Source of the DNA: an uncultured Clostridia bacterium | GTDB taxonomy: Bacteria > Bacillota > Clostridia > Christensenellales > Pumilibacteraceae | Reading direction: 5' to 3' | DNA: 64,000 nucleotides | NCBI GenBank assembly: GCA_944372345.1 | Contig: CALVYT010000009.1 | Coordinates: 1 to 64,000, forward strand | Part shown: positions 41,458 to 50,466 of the stretch, in pieces | How positions within the stretch are numbered: the first letter of the stretch is position 1 | Layout of the letters: each line of letters begins with the position of its first letter | Translations under genes and position numbers: made by a program | Notes under the pieces: generated by a model | Databases searched by the model: none | What the model saw: only the letters and a program-made list of their open reading frames with translations | What the model was told of the DNA's origin: nothing

Positions 41458-42828
41458 CTATCCGTCGTTTTCGCGTCCCCGTCTGCCTCGCCGCGGGAAC
41501 AGTATGTTCAGATTGAACACGTTTCCGCATATGTCGACGGCAAGCGTCCCGCCGTATTTTTCCGTCAGATATTTCATGCTCAGCATGCCGTATCCGTGGT
41601 AATTCGTATTGCTTTTCGTCGTTTCGGGCAGGGAGTTTTTCATACGCAGTTTCCCGCCGAACATATTCTCGACGTGCACGCTCACGAAGTTCCCGACGCG
41701 CTTCACCGAAAAACCGATACTGCGCTTCGCTTCGTCAAGGACGGATACCGCCTCTATCGCGTTGTCCAGCGCGTTGCCGAACAGCGAGTACATATCCGAC
41801 GGCGTCATAAAATCCATGCTCGCGCCGTCGGCGATACACGTTATTTTTATCCCCTTGTCGTAACATTGAAAGGATTTTTCCGTCAGGATCAGATCGAGCG
41901 TGTCGTTTCCCGTTTCCACCACGGATTCATAGACGGCAGCCACCCGTTCCGCTTCCGAGATCTCCTCCTTGGCGAGATGCATTTTCCCGTCCCGCATCGC
42001 CTGCAAGCGATATTTCATATCGTGGCACTTGACGTTCACTATATCGAGGTTCTGCTTGATCGCGCTGTATTGCTTTCTCTCCTCGTGCAGGATACGCCGC
42101 ACCGTACTCAGCTCGGACTGTATTTCCTTTTCGTTGAGCTGACTGAACTGGAGCTGCAATGCAAGCAAACAGGTTATCACGTTATATCCGCGTTCTATCC
42201 AGTATGACAGCATATCCGGCTCTGTGTTATATAAGCTGAGCGCGTTGAACAGATTGTCCGTAATAATGATGATCCCCGCCAGGATGATAAATCTCACACG
42301 GCCGAGCTTCTGCATTTCGTCGGGATTGATCTTTTCCGTATACGCGTAATGCGCGATCATATACACCATAAAGAAGCTGAGCGCGTATATGACCGCCGTC
42401 GCCGCGCTTTCCCCCGCTGTCGCGTCGGCGTACTGTTCGAGATACATATTCGCTTCCCCGGATATGCCGAAAAATACGGAAAACACGTCGTTCACGGAAT
42501 TGAAGATCACGAAAGCGACGTGCTGCACCGTATAAGCCGCAAGCCCGCAGAAAAAGATGTTCTGCCAACACTCCTTAAAACACAGTTTCATCGTGCACAA
42601 GGATGCCGCGAATATCGCCATAAACATAAACGACGTCCACCACGCGTTATATGCGATTATAGGCATCAGGAACGATACGGCGAACAGCCCGACGACGCAC
42701 AGCGACAGCCGCAGCGGGAAACGAGCGCGCCGACGCAGATTGATCGCGAAAATGAACTCGGCGACGAGCAGTTCCACCGTAAAGCCGAGTTTATACATAA
42801 ACAATGCGGATGAAAAATCGAACATCAT
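41458..42828 (-). CDS. Sensor histidine kinase, AgrC/GHKL type
   Basis: The 456-residue protein has six or seven N-terminal membrane helices (residues 5-225), a dimerisation helix with VKCHDMKYRLQAM (the phospho-acceptor His), and a GHKL ATPase domain (LFGNALDNAIEAV N-box; GYGMLSMKYLTEKYGG G-box). It should sense a signal in the membrane, as AgrC-type kinases do with peptides, and phosphorylate the adjacent regulator, with which it overlaps by 4 nt. No peptide precursor gene is visible nearby. It lies directly upstream of the lipoprotein/GH3 operon. Confidence 0.92.
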   Translation of the reverse strand: MMFDFSSALFMYKLGFTVELLVAEFIFAINLRRRARFPLRLSLCVVGLFAVSFLMPIIAYNAWWTSFMFMAIFAASLCTMKLCFKECWQNIFFCGLAAYTVQHVAFVIFNSVNDVFSVFFGISGEANMYLEQYADATAGESAATAVIYALSFFMVYMIAHYAYTEKINPDEMQKLGRVRFIILAGIIIITDNLFNALSLYNTEPDMLSYWIERGYNVITCLLALQLQFSQLNEKEIQSELSTVRRILHEERKQYSAIKQNLDIVNVKCHDMKYRLQAMRDGKMHLAKEEISEAERVAAVYESVVETGNDTLDLILTEKSFQCYDKGIKITCIADGASMDFMTPSDMYSLFGNALDNAIEAVSVLDEAKRSIGFSVKRVGNFVSVHVENMFGGKLRMKNSLPETTKSNTNYHGYGMLSMKYLTEKYGGTLAVDICGNVFNLNILFPRRGRRGRENDG

Positions 42829-43538
42829 ACGTTCTGCCCGAGATAATTCGCGAGAGCGTTCATAAACTGTTTTTTGCGGGCGCGGCTTATTTTCAGGATA
42901 TCCCCTCCCACGGTCAGGTTTTCACCGTCTATTTCGGAAACGTATCGCATATTCACGAGATAGCAGACATTGCACCTCGCGAAGCTCTCATTCCCGAGCT
43001 GTTTCTCCGCCTCGCCCAGCGTGCCGCGCGCGCGGTAGTTCCCGAGTTCGGTATGGTATACGAGATAGTGCCTGCTCACTTCCACATATCTTATCCGCGT
43101 TATGTCGACGATCTTAGTCACTCCGTCCGTCTGTATGCAGATCGTCCGCCTGCGCCTGCCGAGCGCCGCGGAAACGGCTTTGTTCATCTTCATCGCGAAC
43201 GAATCGTATATCAGCGGCTTGATGATGAAGTCGAGCGCGTTCACCTCGTATCCTCTCACGGCGAAGTTCGCCATATTCGTGACGAACACGATGATCGCCG
43301 ATCCGTCCGCTTTGCGCAGTTTTTTCGCGGCGTCCATCCCGTTCATGCCGGGGAGCATTATATCCATAAAAATAATATCGTAGACCGGCTTATACCCGGA
43401 TAACAGCGACATCGCGTCGGAAAAGACGACCACGTTCGCAGCGGCATGCTTTTCCGCGCAATACCTGTTGATATATTCGGAAAGCACGTCGGCAGCGGCG
43501 CGCTCGTCCTCCACTATCGCGATATTCAACATATTCAT
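42825..43538 (-). CDS. LytTR-family response regulator
   Basis: The 237-residue protein has a receiver domain (LNIAIVEDERAAADVL; IIFMDIMLPGMNG with the phospho-acceptor Asp; IIVFVTN; LDFIIKP) and a C-terminal LytTR DNA-binding domain (RYVEVSRHYLVYHTELG; CNVCYLVNMRYVSEID). LytTR proteins bind direct repeats about 21 bp apart; such a pair lies just upstream of its own promoter. I chose ATG 43538 with TAGG 5 nt before it; ATG 43532 is also possible. It forms a two-component pair with the kinase downstream. Confidence 0.93.
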   Translation of the reverse strand: MNMLNIAIVEDERAAADVLSEYINRYCAEKHAAANVVVFSDAMSLLSGYKPVYDIIFMDIMLPGMNGMDAAKKLRKADGSAIIVFVTNMANFAVRGYEVNALDFIIKPLIYDSFAMKMNKAVSAALGRRRRTICIQTDGVTKIVDITRIRYVEVSRHYLVYHTELGNYRARGTLGEAEKQLGNESFARCNVCYLVNMRYVSEIDGENLTVGGDILKISRARKKQFMNALANYLGQNV

Positions 43539-43566
43539 CAGACCTACTGTTTGCCGAAGATTGTTT

Positions 43567-43647
43567 ATTATACCACAACGGCGGCAATATTTCAATAGCA
43601 GTATGCGCCGTTGTCCCCGTTGGTATTAAATATGTCCCCGTCGGTAT
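43567..43647 (-). promoter_or_regulatory. Promoter and direct-repeat operator of the LytTR two-component genes
   Basis: TTGAAA (43590-43595) and TATAAT (43567-43572) on the minus strand are 17 bp apart. Upstream lie two direct repeats, TGTCCCCGTTGGTAT (43612-43626) and TGTCCCCGTCGGTAT (43633-43647), exactly 21 bp start to start, the spacing of LytTR sites. The nearer repeat begins 16 nt beyond the -35. Confidence 0.8.
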
Positions 43648-43717
43648 CCCCGCCGCCAAAGTCAGCCGCGGAGCATAAAAACGCGGAAACGTTACGACAG
43701 TATTTCGCATTACAGCA

Positions 43718-43751
43718 AAAATACGCCCGCCTTTTCAGGCAAACGTATTTT
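43718..43751 (-). terminator. Terminator after lysS
   Basis: AAAATACG (43718-43725) pairs with CGTATTTT (43744-43751) around an inner GCCT/AGGC stem; T-runs flank both sides. It ends the leftward lysS operon. Confidence 0.8.
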
Positions 43752-43809
43752 CAGGGTCGTTCGGGATAAGCCGTTCTCCCCCGGCTGAACGCGCTCTTCG
43801 CGCATAAAT

Positions 43810-45312
43810 TCATTTCAAAGGTTTCATCGTCGGGAACAGCAGCACGTCGCGGATGGAGGGACTGTCGGTGAGCAGCATAACGAGTCTGTCAAGACCGAAG
43901 CCGAGCCCGCCCGTCGGCGGCATACCGTATTCGAGCGCCGTTACGAAATCATCGTCCACCTCGGCGTTTGCGCCCTCTTTGCGGCGCTGCTCCACCTGCC
44001 GCTCGAAGCGGCGGCGCTGGTCTATCGGGTCGTTGAGTTCGCTGAACGCGTTCCCCATTTCGTGACCCGTTATGAAATACTCGAACCGTTCGGTGAAAGC
44101 GGGATCGGAAGGCTTACGCTTGGCGAGCGGAGAATTTTCCACGGGATAGTCGTAAATGAACGTCGGCTGAACGAGATGTTCCTCTACGAACGCGTCGAAC
44201 AGCGCGGCGAGCACGAGCCCCTTGGTCGCGTTCTTGTCTTCGAGCGCGACGCCGAGTTTTACGGCTTCCTGCCTCGCCTGTTCGTCCGACTGCCACGAAT
44301 AATAGTCCGCTCCGCTGTATTCCCTGACGGCTTCGACCATAGTCATACGCTTCCACGGCGACTCCATATCGATCTCGACGCCCTGATACGTCACCTTTGC
44401 CGAGCCGCAGACGTTGCGCGCCACGGTGCGGTACATATCCTCGATCAGCGCCATCATATCCATATAGTCGGCATACGCCTCATACATTTCCACCGTCGTG
44501 AACTCGGGATTGTGAGTGGAGTCCATCCCCTCGTTGCGGAATATGCGCCCCACTTCGTACACCTTGTCGAACCCGCCGACGATCAGGCGTTTGAGGTACA
44601 GCTCCGTTTCGATACGCAGATACATATCGATGTCGAGCGCGTTGTGGTGCGTCACGAACGGACGCGCCGCCGCGCCTATCTCCACCGTATGCAGCACCGG
44701 CGTATCCACTTCGAGGTATCCCCGCCCGTCGAGGTAGCGGCGCACTTCGCTTATTATGCGGCTGCGCTTGTAAAACGTATCCTTGACTTCGGGATTCATT
44801 ATGAGATCGACGTAACGGCGGCGGTAGCGCAGTTCCTTGTCGACCAGTCCGTGAAACTTTTCGGGCAGAGGCAGAAGGCTCTTGGAGAGCAGTTCGACCT
44901 TATGCGCGTGTATGCTGATCTCGCCGCGGCGGGTGCGGAAAACGAGCCCTTCGACGCCCACTATGTCGCCGATGTCCCATTTCTTGTATTCCGCGAAAGC
45001 GTCCTCGCCTATGTCGTTGACGCGGATATACACCTGGATGCGCCCGCTGCCGTCGGCAACGTCGATAAAGTTCGCCTTGCCCATATCGCGGCGGCTCATC
45101 ATGCGCCCCGCTATGCGCACCTCGGTGTTTTCCAGACGGTCGAACTCGTCCTTTATCGCGGCGGCGGTGCAGTCACGGGCGTACTTGGTCACCTTATACG
45201 GGTCCTTTCCCGCCTCGCGCAGCGCGCCCAGCTTTTCCAGCCTGACTTTCTTGACCTCGAATACGTCCTCTTCGGGCGTTTCGGTCACGGTGGTGTTTTC
45301 GTTCTCGCTCAT
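43810..45312 (-). CDS. lysS: Lysyl-tRNA synthetase, class II
   Basis: The 500-residue enzyme has an N-terminal OB fold for the anticodon (VRIAGRMMSRRDMGKANFIDV) and the class II catalytic motifs: motif 1 near RSRIISEVRRYLDGRGYLEVDTP, motif 2 FRNEGMDSTHNPEFTTVE, and motif 3 GLGFGLDRLVMLL. It charges tRNA-Lys. Its ATG overlaps the greA stop by one base, and it is last in the acn-lrp-aminotransferase-greA-lysS unit. Confidence 0.98.
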   Translation of the reverse strand: MSENENTTVTETPEEDVFEVKKVRLEKLGALREAGKDPYKVTKYARDCTAAAIKDEFDRLENTEVRIAGRMMSRRDMGKANFIDVADGSGRIQVYIRVNDIGEDAFAEYKKWDIGDIVGVEGLVFRTRRGEISIHAHKVELLSKSLLPLPEKFHGLVDKELRYRRRYVDLIMNPEVKDTFYKRSRIISEVRRYLDGRGYLEVDTPVLHTVEIGAAARPFVTHHNALDIDMYLRIETELYLKRLIVGGFDKVYEVGRIFRNEGMDSTHNPEFTTVEMYEAYADYMDMMALIEDMYRTVARNVCGSAKVTYQGVEIDMESPWKRMTMVEAVREYSGADYYSWQSDEQARQEAVKLGVALEDKNATKGLVLAALFDAFVEEHLVQPTFIYDYPVENSPLAKRKPSDPAFTERFEYFITGHEMGNAFSELNDPIDQRRRFERQVEQRRKEGANAEVDDDFVTALEYGMPPTGGLGFGLDRLVMLLTDSPSIRDVLLFPTMKPLK

Positions 45313-45785
45313 CAGTGTATCGTTATTACCTTGAATTCTCTTTTCGTGACGTGCGCGCCAACCTTGATGTCGCAGGTGAACGCGTCGCCTGCCTTATGCC
45401 CGAGCAGCGCCTTGCCAATCGGCGAATCGTTGGATATCTTCTTGTTCATCGGATCGCTGTCCTGCGAGCCGACTATCTGGTATTCGACGTACTCTTTGCC
45501 GTCCATCGAAAAGCTGACCGTGCTGCCCACGCCCACGCTGTCCGTGCGCACGCTCTCGATGATCACGGCGTTGTGGAGCATATTTTCGAGATCGCTGATC
45601 TCGCGCTCCATCTTCGCCTGCTCGTCGCGGGCGAGGTCGTACTCGGCGTTTTCGGAAAGGTCGCCGAACGAGCGAGCCTCTTCGATCTTCGCCGCCATTT
45701 CCGCTCTGCCCTTGCCTTTGAGTTCTTCGAGACGCTTTTCGAGTTCCGCCTTGGATTCGGCGGTCAACAATACTTTTTCTGCCAT
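45312..45785 (-). CDS. greA: Transcription elongation factor GreA
   Basis: The 157-residue factor has the N-terminal coiled coil (EKRLEELKGKGRAEMAAKIEEARSFGDLSENAEYD, which carries the acidic tip residues) and the C-terminal FKBP-like domain (SPIGKALLGHKAGD). It reactivates stalled RNA polymerase by stimulating cleavage of the 3' RNA end. AAGGAG lies 8 nt before the ATG. The greA-lysS pairing is common in Firmicutes. Confidence 0.97.
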   Translation of the reverse strand: MAEKVLLTAESKAELEKRLEELKGKGRAEMAAKIEEARSFGDLSENAEYDLARDEQAKMEREISDLENMLHNAVIIESVRTDSVGVGSTVSFSMDGKEYVEYQIVGSQDSDPMNKKISNDSPIGKALLGHKAGDAFTCDIKVGAHVTKREFKVITIH

Positions 45786-45810
45786 GATTAGATCTCCTTT
45801 GGCTGTTTCA

Positions 45811-47007
45811 TTATCTGTCCGCCCCGGCGGCGCGCTCTTCGGCGCAGCGCTCGACGAACCTGTGCATACGTTCCGCCGCCTGCATCAGCGCGCGCAGCGA
45901 CGTCGCGTACGAAACCCTTATGTAATCCTTCCCCGCTTCGCCGAACGCGTCCCCGGGGACGACGGCGACCTTTTCGTCGGCGAGCAGACGGCGCGCGAAC
46001 CGCTGTCCGTCCATGCCCGTCCCCGACACCTTGGCGAAAGCGTAGAACGCTCCGCCCGGCAAACGGCATTCCAGCCCCATCGAGTTGAGCTCGTCGACGA
46101 TGAACCGTCTGCGGCGGTCGTATTCCTCTTTCATATCCTCGACGGCTTTGTAACCGTCGTAACGCCCGTCTTTGAGCGCGGCAAGTCCCGCGTACTGCGA
46201 CGGAGTGGGCGCGCAAAGCGCGGTGTACTGGTGCACTTTCAGCACCGCCGCCGCCGCGTCCGACGGAGCGGCGATATAACCCAGCCGCCAGCCCGTCATC
46301 GCGAACGCCTTGGAAAAGCCGTTGATGACTATCGTGCGGTCGCGGTAACCGTCCACCGACGCGGGCGAAACGTACTTGCCGTCGTAAGTCAGTTCGGCGT
46401 ATATCTCGTCGCTGACCACCGAAAGATCGTATTTTTCGATCACGGGCAGCAGCGCTTCTATGTCCGCTTTCGTCATTACCGCGCCCGTGGGGTTGTTGGG
46501 GTACGGCATTATCAGCACTTTCGCGCCGCCCGCGGCAGCCGCGGCTTCGAGCGCGTCAGGCGTGAGCCTGAACTCTCCGCTTTCTCCGCAGTCGACGGGC
46601 ACGGGCACGCCGCCGCAGAGCATGGTTATGGGCAGATACGACACATAGCTCGGCGACGGGATGAGCACGCCGTCGCCCGGCTCGACGAGAACGCGGAGCG
46701 CAAGGTCTATCGCCTCGCTCGCGCCCATCGTGACGAGTATCTCCGACTTCGGATCGTATTCTATGCCGAACCGCCGCGAAAGATACGCCGCTATCTCCTC
46801 GCACAGCGCGGGCAGCCCCTTATTGGACGTATACGCCGTATAGCCGCGCTGCACGCTCTTTATGGCGGCGTCGCGGATATACCACGGCGTGACGAAATCA
46901 GGCTCTCCGACGCCGAGGGAAAGCGCGTCCGGCATTGTGGAAACAATGTCGAAAAACTCGCGTATGCCCGACGGTCTGATCTGTTTGATGATACTGTTCA
47001 GTCTCAT
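45811..47007 (-). CDS. Class I/II aminotransferase (aspartate/aromatic type)
   Basis: The 398-residue PLP enzyme has SLGVGEPDFVTPWYIRDAA at the start, YPNNPTGAVM, VSDEIYAELTYDG, and NGFSKAFAMTGWRLGY with the Schiff-base Lys. These are subgroup I-gamma motifs, as in PatA/aspartate and aromatic aminotransferases. The Lrp-type regulator is 6 nt upstream, a pairing often seen for amino-acid metabolism. The exact amino acid is unknown. Confidence 0.93.
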   Translation of the reverse strand: MRLNSIIKQIRPSGIREFFDIVSTMPDALSLGVGEPDFVTPWYIRDAAIKSVQRGYTAYTSNKGLPALCEEIAAYLSRRFGIEYDPKSEILVTMGASEAIDLALRVLVEPGDGVLIPSPSYVSYLPITMLCGGVPVPVDCGESGEFRLTPDALEAAAAAGGAKVLIMPYPNNPTGAVMTKADIEALLPVIEKYDLSVVSDEIYAELTYDGKYVSPASVDGYRDRTIVINGFSKAFAMTGWRLGYIAAPSDAAAAVLKVHQYTALCAPTPSQYAGLAALKDGRYDGYKAVEDMKEEYDRRRRFIVDELNSMGLECRLPGGAFYAFAKVSGTGMDGQRFARRLLADEKVAVVPGDAFGEAGKDYIRVSYATSLRALMQAAERMHRFVERCAEERAAGADR

Positions 47008-47013
47008 TGCGCC

Positions 47014-47502
47014 TCAGGCGTGGACCGCCTGCCTGACGACGTCGCACGACTTCGTGCATACGCCGCCCACCTTGTATTTTTTGAGTATGAAATGCGTGGC
47101 GGTGGACAGCACTTTGTCCATTACCGACAGCTTTTCGCTGACGAAACGCGATACGTCTTTGAGGCTCTTGCCCTCGATGATGACCGCGAGATCGTATGCG
47201 CCGCTCATAAGATACAGCGTCTTGACCTCGTCGAACTGATAGATCTCCTCGGCGATCGCGTCGAAACCGTGTTTATACATCGGCGAGACCTTGACCTCTA
47301 TCAGCGCCTCCACCATATCCTTGTCGGCAAGCTCGTCGTCGGTTATGACGGTATATTTGATGATGACGCCGCTGTCCTCCATCTCCTTGATCGCAGCCGC
47401 GACTTTCTTTTCGTCCGCGCCCAGCATTTTCGCTATGCGGGCAGCGCCCAGCCGCGAATCCTCGCCGAGCAGACCGAGTATGTCTTCGCGAAGTTTATCC
47501 AT
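47014..47502 (-). CDS. Lrp/AsnC-family transcriptional regulator
   Basis: The 162-residue regulator has an N-terminal HTH (LGAARIAKMLGADEKKVAAAIKEMEDSGVI) and a C-terminal RAM domain (VEALIEVKVSP; VKTLYLMSGAYDLAVII), which senses an amino acid. The C-terminus has two extra Cys (GGVCTKSCDVV). AAGGAGG precedes the ATG. It probably controls the aminotransferase that follows directly, and perhaps the aconitase upstream. Confidence 0.93.
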   Translation of the reverse strand: MDKLREDILGLLGEDSRLGAARIAKMLGADEKKVAAAIKEMEDSGVIIKYTVITDDELADKDMVEALIEVKVSPMYKHGFDAIAEEIYQFDEVKTLYLMSGAYDLAVIIEGKSLKDVSRFVSEKLSVMDKVLSTATHFILKKYKVGGVCTKSCDVVRQAVHA

Positions 47503-47512
47503 TTCGCCCTCC

Positions 47513-49429
47513 TTATTCGGGGTCGCCCCCCGCCGCCATGCGCAGAGATCCTCCGCAAAGCAGCATCTTTATCTGCCGCTCGCCGCATTCAAGACGGAGC
47601 GGGATATTCAGGTTCTTGTTTTCCACCACGAGGTTGAACTTGCGGCACCTGACGCTGTCCGGCGCGTCGAATATGGCGACGGTATCGCCCTCTTCCAGCT
47701 TGTCGTAGTCCACGGGATCGGCGAACACGAGCGGAAGTATGCCGTTGTTCATCAGATTATCCTTGTGTATGCGCGCAAAACTCTTCGCCACGACCGCTTT
47801 GACGCCCAGCTGGAGCGGAGCGAGCGCGGCGTGCTCGCGGCTGCTGCCCTGCCCGTAGTTGGAGCCCGCGACGATGAACCCGCCGTGCTTCGCCTTGGCG
47901 CGCGCGGGGAACTCCTTGTCGCAGTTGGACAGGCAGTAATCCGCAAGATACGGTATGTTGGAGCGGTATGCGAGCAGCGCGGCTCCCGACGGCATTATAT
48001 GATCCGTCGTTATGTCGTCGCCCAGCTTTATCAGCACCTCGCCCGAAAGGCTGTCGGGCAGCGGATGCGTTTTCGGGAAGGGCTTTATGTTCTCCCCGCG
48101 CACTACCTTGACGTCCTTAAACTCCTCCGGACGAAGGATGAGGTTGTCGTTGACCAGGAATTTCTCCGGCATCTTTATGTCGGGGAGTTCGATACCCGAC
48201 GGATCGGTGATAACGCCCGTGAGCGCGCTGACCGCCGCCGTTTCGGGCGAAACGAGATATACGTCCGCCGTCGGCGTGCCGCTCCTGTTATAGAAATTGC
48301 GGTTGAACGTGCGCAGCGAAACGGCGTTCGCCTTGGGGCTCTGACCGTTGCCTATGCAGGGACCGCAGGCGCATTCGAGCACTCTCGCGCCCGCGCCGAG
48401 TATGTCGGCGAGCGCGCCGTTCTTCGCGAGCATAGTCAGCACCTGGCGCGAACCGGGAGAGACCGTGAACGACACTTCGGGGTTGATGCGCTTGCCTTTG
48501 AGTATCGCAGCCACCTTCATCAGGTCGAGATAGGACGAATTGGTGCAGGACCCTACGCAGATCTGATCCACTTTCTTTCCCGCCAGTTCGGAAACGGGCT
48601 TCACGTTCCCCGGAGAGTGCGGGCAAGCCGCGAGCGGCACGAGCGAGTCGAGATCTATCACGAGATGTTCGTCGTACTCCGCGCCGTCGTCGGCGGAAAG
48701 CGGAACGTAGTCCGCGCCCCTGCCCTGCGCTTCGAGGAAAGCCTTAGTCGTTTCGTCGGACGGGAATACCGAAGTGGTCGCGCCCAGTTCCGCGCCCATA
48801 TTGGTTATCGTGGCGCGTTCGGGCACGGTGAGATATTTCACGCCGTCGCCCGTGTATTCCATTACTTTGCCGACGCCGCCCGACGTCGTGAGCTTTTCAA
48901 GCACTTTGAGTATGACGTCCTTCGCCGTCACGCCCGCTTTCAGCCTGCCGCGAAGTTCGACGTTGACCACGCGCGGCATAACGAGATAAAACGGCGCGCC
49001 GCCCATAGCGAGAGCCACGTCCAGTCCGCCCGCGCCTATCGCGAGCATACCTATGCCGCCGCCCGTCGGAGTGTGGGAGTCCGAACCGAGCAGAGTTTTG
49101 CCGGGCCGCCCGAAGCGTTCGAGGTGCACCTGATGGCAGATACCGTTGCCGGGTTTGGAAACGTATATCCCGTGCGAAAGCGCGACCGACTGGATATATG
49201 CGTGGTCGTCGGCGTTGAGCTGACCCGATTGAAGCATATTGTGATCGATATACGCGACGCTGCGCTCCGTCTTTACCTTGTCCGTGCCTATGGCTTCGAA
49301 TTGCAGATACGCCATAGTGCCCGTGGAGTCCTGCGTCAGCGTCTGGTCTATGCGGATCGCGATCTCCTCTCCGGGGGTCATTTCGCCCGACACGAGATGC
49401 GCCTTTATGAGTTTACGGGTAAGATTCAT
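47513..49429 (-). CDS. Aconitate hydratase
   Basis: The 638-residue Fe-S enzyme interconverts citrate and isocitrate. LLGSDSHTPTGGGIGMLAIG, ICVGSCTNSS and ECACGPCIGNGQSP hold the substrate-binding text and three cluster Cys; GDDITTDHIMPSG and AGSNYGQGSSREHAAL form the swivelling domain 4. This length is typical of the shorter clostridial/mitochondrial-like group rather than AcnA. GAGAGG precedes the ATG. It is first in its operon, with a TTGACT-17-TATAAT promoter (49515-49543). Confidence 0.95.
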   Translation of the reverse strand: MNLTRKLIKAHLVSGEMTPGEEIAIRIDQTLTQDSTGTMAYLQFEAIGTDKVKTERSVAYIDHNMLQSGQLNADDHAYIQSVALSHGIYVSKPGNGICHQVHLERFGRPGKTLLGSDSHTPTGGGIGMLAIGAGGLDVALAMGGAPFYLVMPRVVNVELRGRLKAGVTAKDVILKVLEKLTTSGGVGKVMEYTGDGVKYLTVPERATITNMGAELGATTSVFPSDETTKAFLEAQGRGADYVPLSADDGAEYDEHLVIDLDSLVPLAACPHSPGNVKPVSELAGKKVDQICVGSCTNSSYLDLMKVAAILKGKRINPEVSFTVSPGSRQVLTMLAKNGALADILGAGARVLECACGPCIGNGQSPKANAVSLRTFNRNFYNRSGTPTADVYLVSPETAAVSALTGVITDPSGIELPDIKMPEKFLVNDNLILRPEEFKDVKVVRGENIKPFPKTHPLPDSLSGEVLIKLGDDITTDHIMPSGAALLAYRSNIPYLADYCLSNCDKEFPARAKAKHGGFIVAGSNYGQGSSREHAALAPLQLGVKAVVAKSFARIHKDNLMNNGILPLVFADPVDYDKLEEGDTVAIFDAPDSVRCRKFNLVVENKNLNIPLRLECGERQIKMLLCGGSLRMAAGGDPE

Positions 49430-49514
49430 ATTCGTTGTCCTCTCTGCTGCGATTTCTGCCCCTCGGACGCGCCGAAAGGCAGGAAAAAGCGGATAAATCT
49501 TCCGCTTCGGTTAT

Positions 49515-49543
49515 ATTATAAAGAAAATTCCCGTCAAAGTCAA
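49515..49543 (-). promoter_or_regulatory. Promoter of the aconitase-lysS operon
   Basis: TTGACT (49538-49543) and TATAAT (49515-49520) on the minus strand are 17 bp apart, back to back with the promoter at 49555-49583. Confidence 0.88.
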
Positions 49544-49554
49544 TCGTTTGCCGC

Positions 49555-49583
49555 TTGCGTTTTGTTTTTGTTTGGGGTATACT
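49555..49583 (+). promoter_or_regulatory. Promoter of the small hypothetical genes
   Basis: TTGCGT (49555-49560) and TATACT (49578-49583) are 17 bp apart and the ATG at 49590 lies 6 nt after the -10. Confidence 0.75.
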
Positions 49584-49589
49584 GTTACT

Positions 49590-49856
49590 ATGTTCAAAAT
49601 ATGGCTGAAAACGACGGTCGGCAAAGACCGCAAAATACAGAAAAGCGAAATGATATTCTACGACGGCAAGTACGACGAAGGCAGGTTCGACGAATACGTC
49701 CGCCTCGCCTGCCACGAAGCGGATATCCCCACCCCCGTCGTGCTGTCGTCGCACGCGGGCAGCTTCACGCGGTATAACATAGCGCGGTTCAAACCGTCCG
49801 ACTTCGTCGAGCACGTCGACTTCGACGAAATGACGCTGGAAAACGTCAGATTATGA
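49590..49856 (+). CDS. Small hypothetical protein
   Basis: The 88-residue soluble protein begins MFKIWLKTTVGKDRKIQKSE and contains an acidic, aromatic-rich middle (FYDGKYDEGRFDEYVRLACHEADIPTPVV). I do not recognise a family with certainty. There is no signal peptide or membrane helix. It has no ribosome site: the -10 element ends 6 nt before the ATG, suggesting a leaderless message. The next gene starts 15 nt after its stop and is likely co-transcribed. Confidence 0.75.
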   Translation: MFKIWLKTTVGKDRKIQKSEMIFYDGKYDEGRFDEYVRLACHEADIPTPVVLSSHAGSFTRYNIARFKPSDFVEHVDFDEMTLENVRL

Positions 49857-49871
49857 CGCGGAGGGCGAGGA

Positions 49872-50264
49872 ATGAATAAAGGGATAAACCAAAACGACCG
49901 CGGCAATTACGACGGCGGGAACTATATCGACTATAACGACCTGTCCGAGGACAAGCGCAAGGCGCTCTATGCCGAATTTCTCTCCGCCTACCCCGAAGAG
50001 AAAAAGCTCTCGCGCGTGTTCCGCTTCGCGCCCGTCGGCTTCGCCGCCGTCGTTATGGCGTTCGCGATAGCCTCCCTCGTCGTCTATTTCGTCAGCGGAC
50101 TGACCGTGCCGTTCATCATACTGATGTCCGCCACCGCGCTCTCACTGCTCGTGTTCATAATCTTCAAAGCGCGGCTGGACAAAGTGCGCTTCGCCCACTC
50201 CGCCCGCTACTCGGCGTGGCTGCTCGACGTCAAACACATAGTCGCCGAACTGAAAGAGAAATAA
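49872..50264 (+). CDS. Small hypothetical membrane protein
   Basis: The 130-residue protein has a polar N-terminus (residues 1-55, Asn/Asp/Tyr-rich), two membrane helices (about 57-77 and 82-101) with a short turn, and a basic C-terminal helix (FKARLDKVRFAHSARYSAWLLDVKHIVAELKEK). GGAGGGCGAGGA precedes the ATG. It is the second gene of a two-gene unit. Function unknown. Confidence 0.75.
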   Translation: MNKGINQNDRGNYDGGNYIDYNDLSEDKRKALYAEFLSAYPEEKKLSRVFRFAPVGFAAVVMAFAIASLVVYFVSGLTVPFIILMSATALSLLVFIIFKARLDKVRFAHSARYSAWLLDVKHIVAELKEK

Positions 50265-50349
50265 ACGCACACCGCCCGCGGCTACAGCTGCGGCGGGCGC
50301 AAAAGCCCGCTCCCGCATAAGTTCGGGCGGCGCGGATAAACAAAAAACA

Positions 50350-50428
50350 AAAACGCGCCGCGCGGATATAAAACGCGGCGACGATAATGACAAACGGTAC
50401 GCCGCGCGGCTCTTATGAGCCGCGCGGC
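50350..50428. repeat. Dispersed GC-rich hairpin repeat, copy 1
   Basis: A block beginning AACGCGCCGCGCGGATA and ending in a perfect hairpin (GCCGCGCGGCTC 50401-50412 with GAGCCGCGCGGC 50417-50428) recurs in modified form at 51472-51552. It lies between convergent genes and may serve as a bidirectional terminator. Confidence 0.75.
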
Positions 50429-50466
50429 ACGCATTATCCGTATTATCGGTTTTAAGTCAAGCCGCG

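Noticed and set aside
43596..43810. Autoinducing peptide (AgrD-like) gene near the AgrC-type kinase
   Set aside because: No short frame with a ribosome site and suitable Cys/charged-tail pattern was found on either strand.
45786..45811. Start of another small gene between the aminotransferase and greA
   Set aside because: The frame starting at the ATG after the aminotransferase stop closes at once; the stretch only holds the greA ribosome site.
44062..47637. Open frame of nearly 1200 codons opposite lysS-greA-aminotransferase-lrp
   Set aside because: It spans four well-supported genes in antisense and shows no family resemblance.
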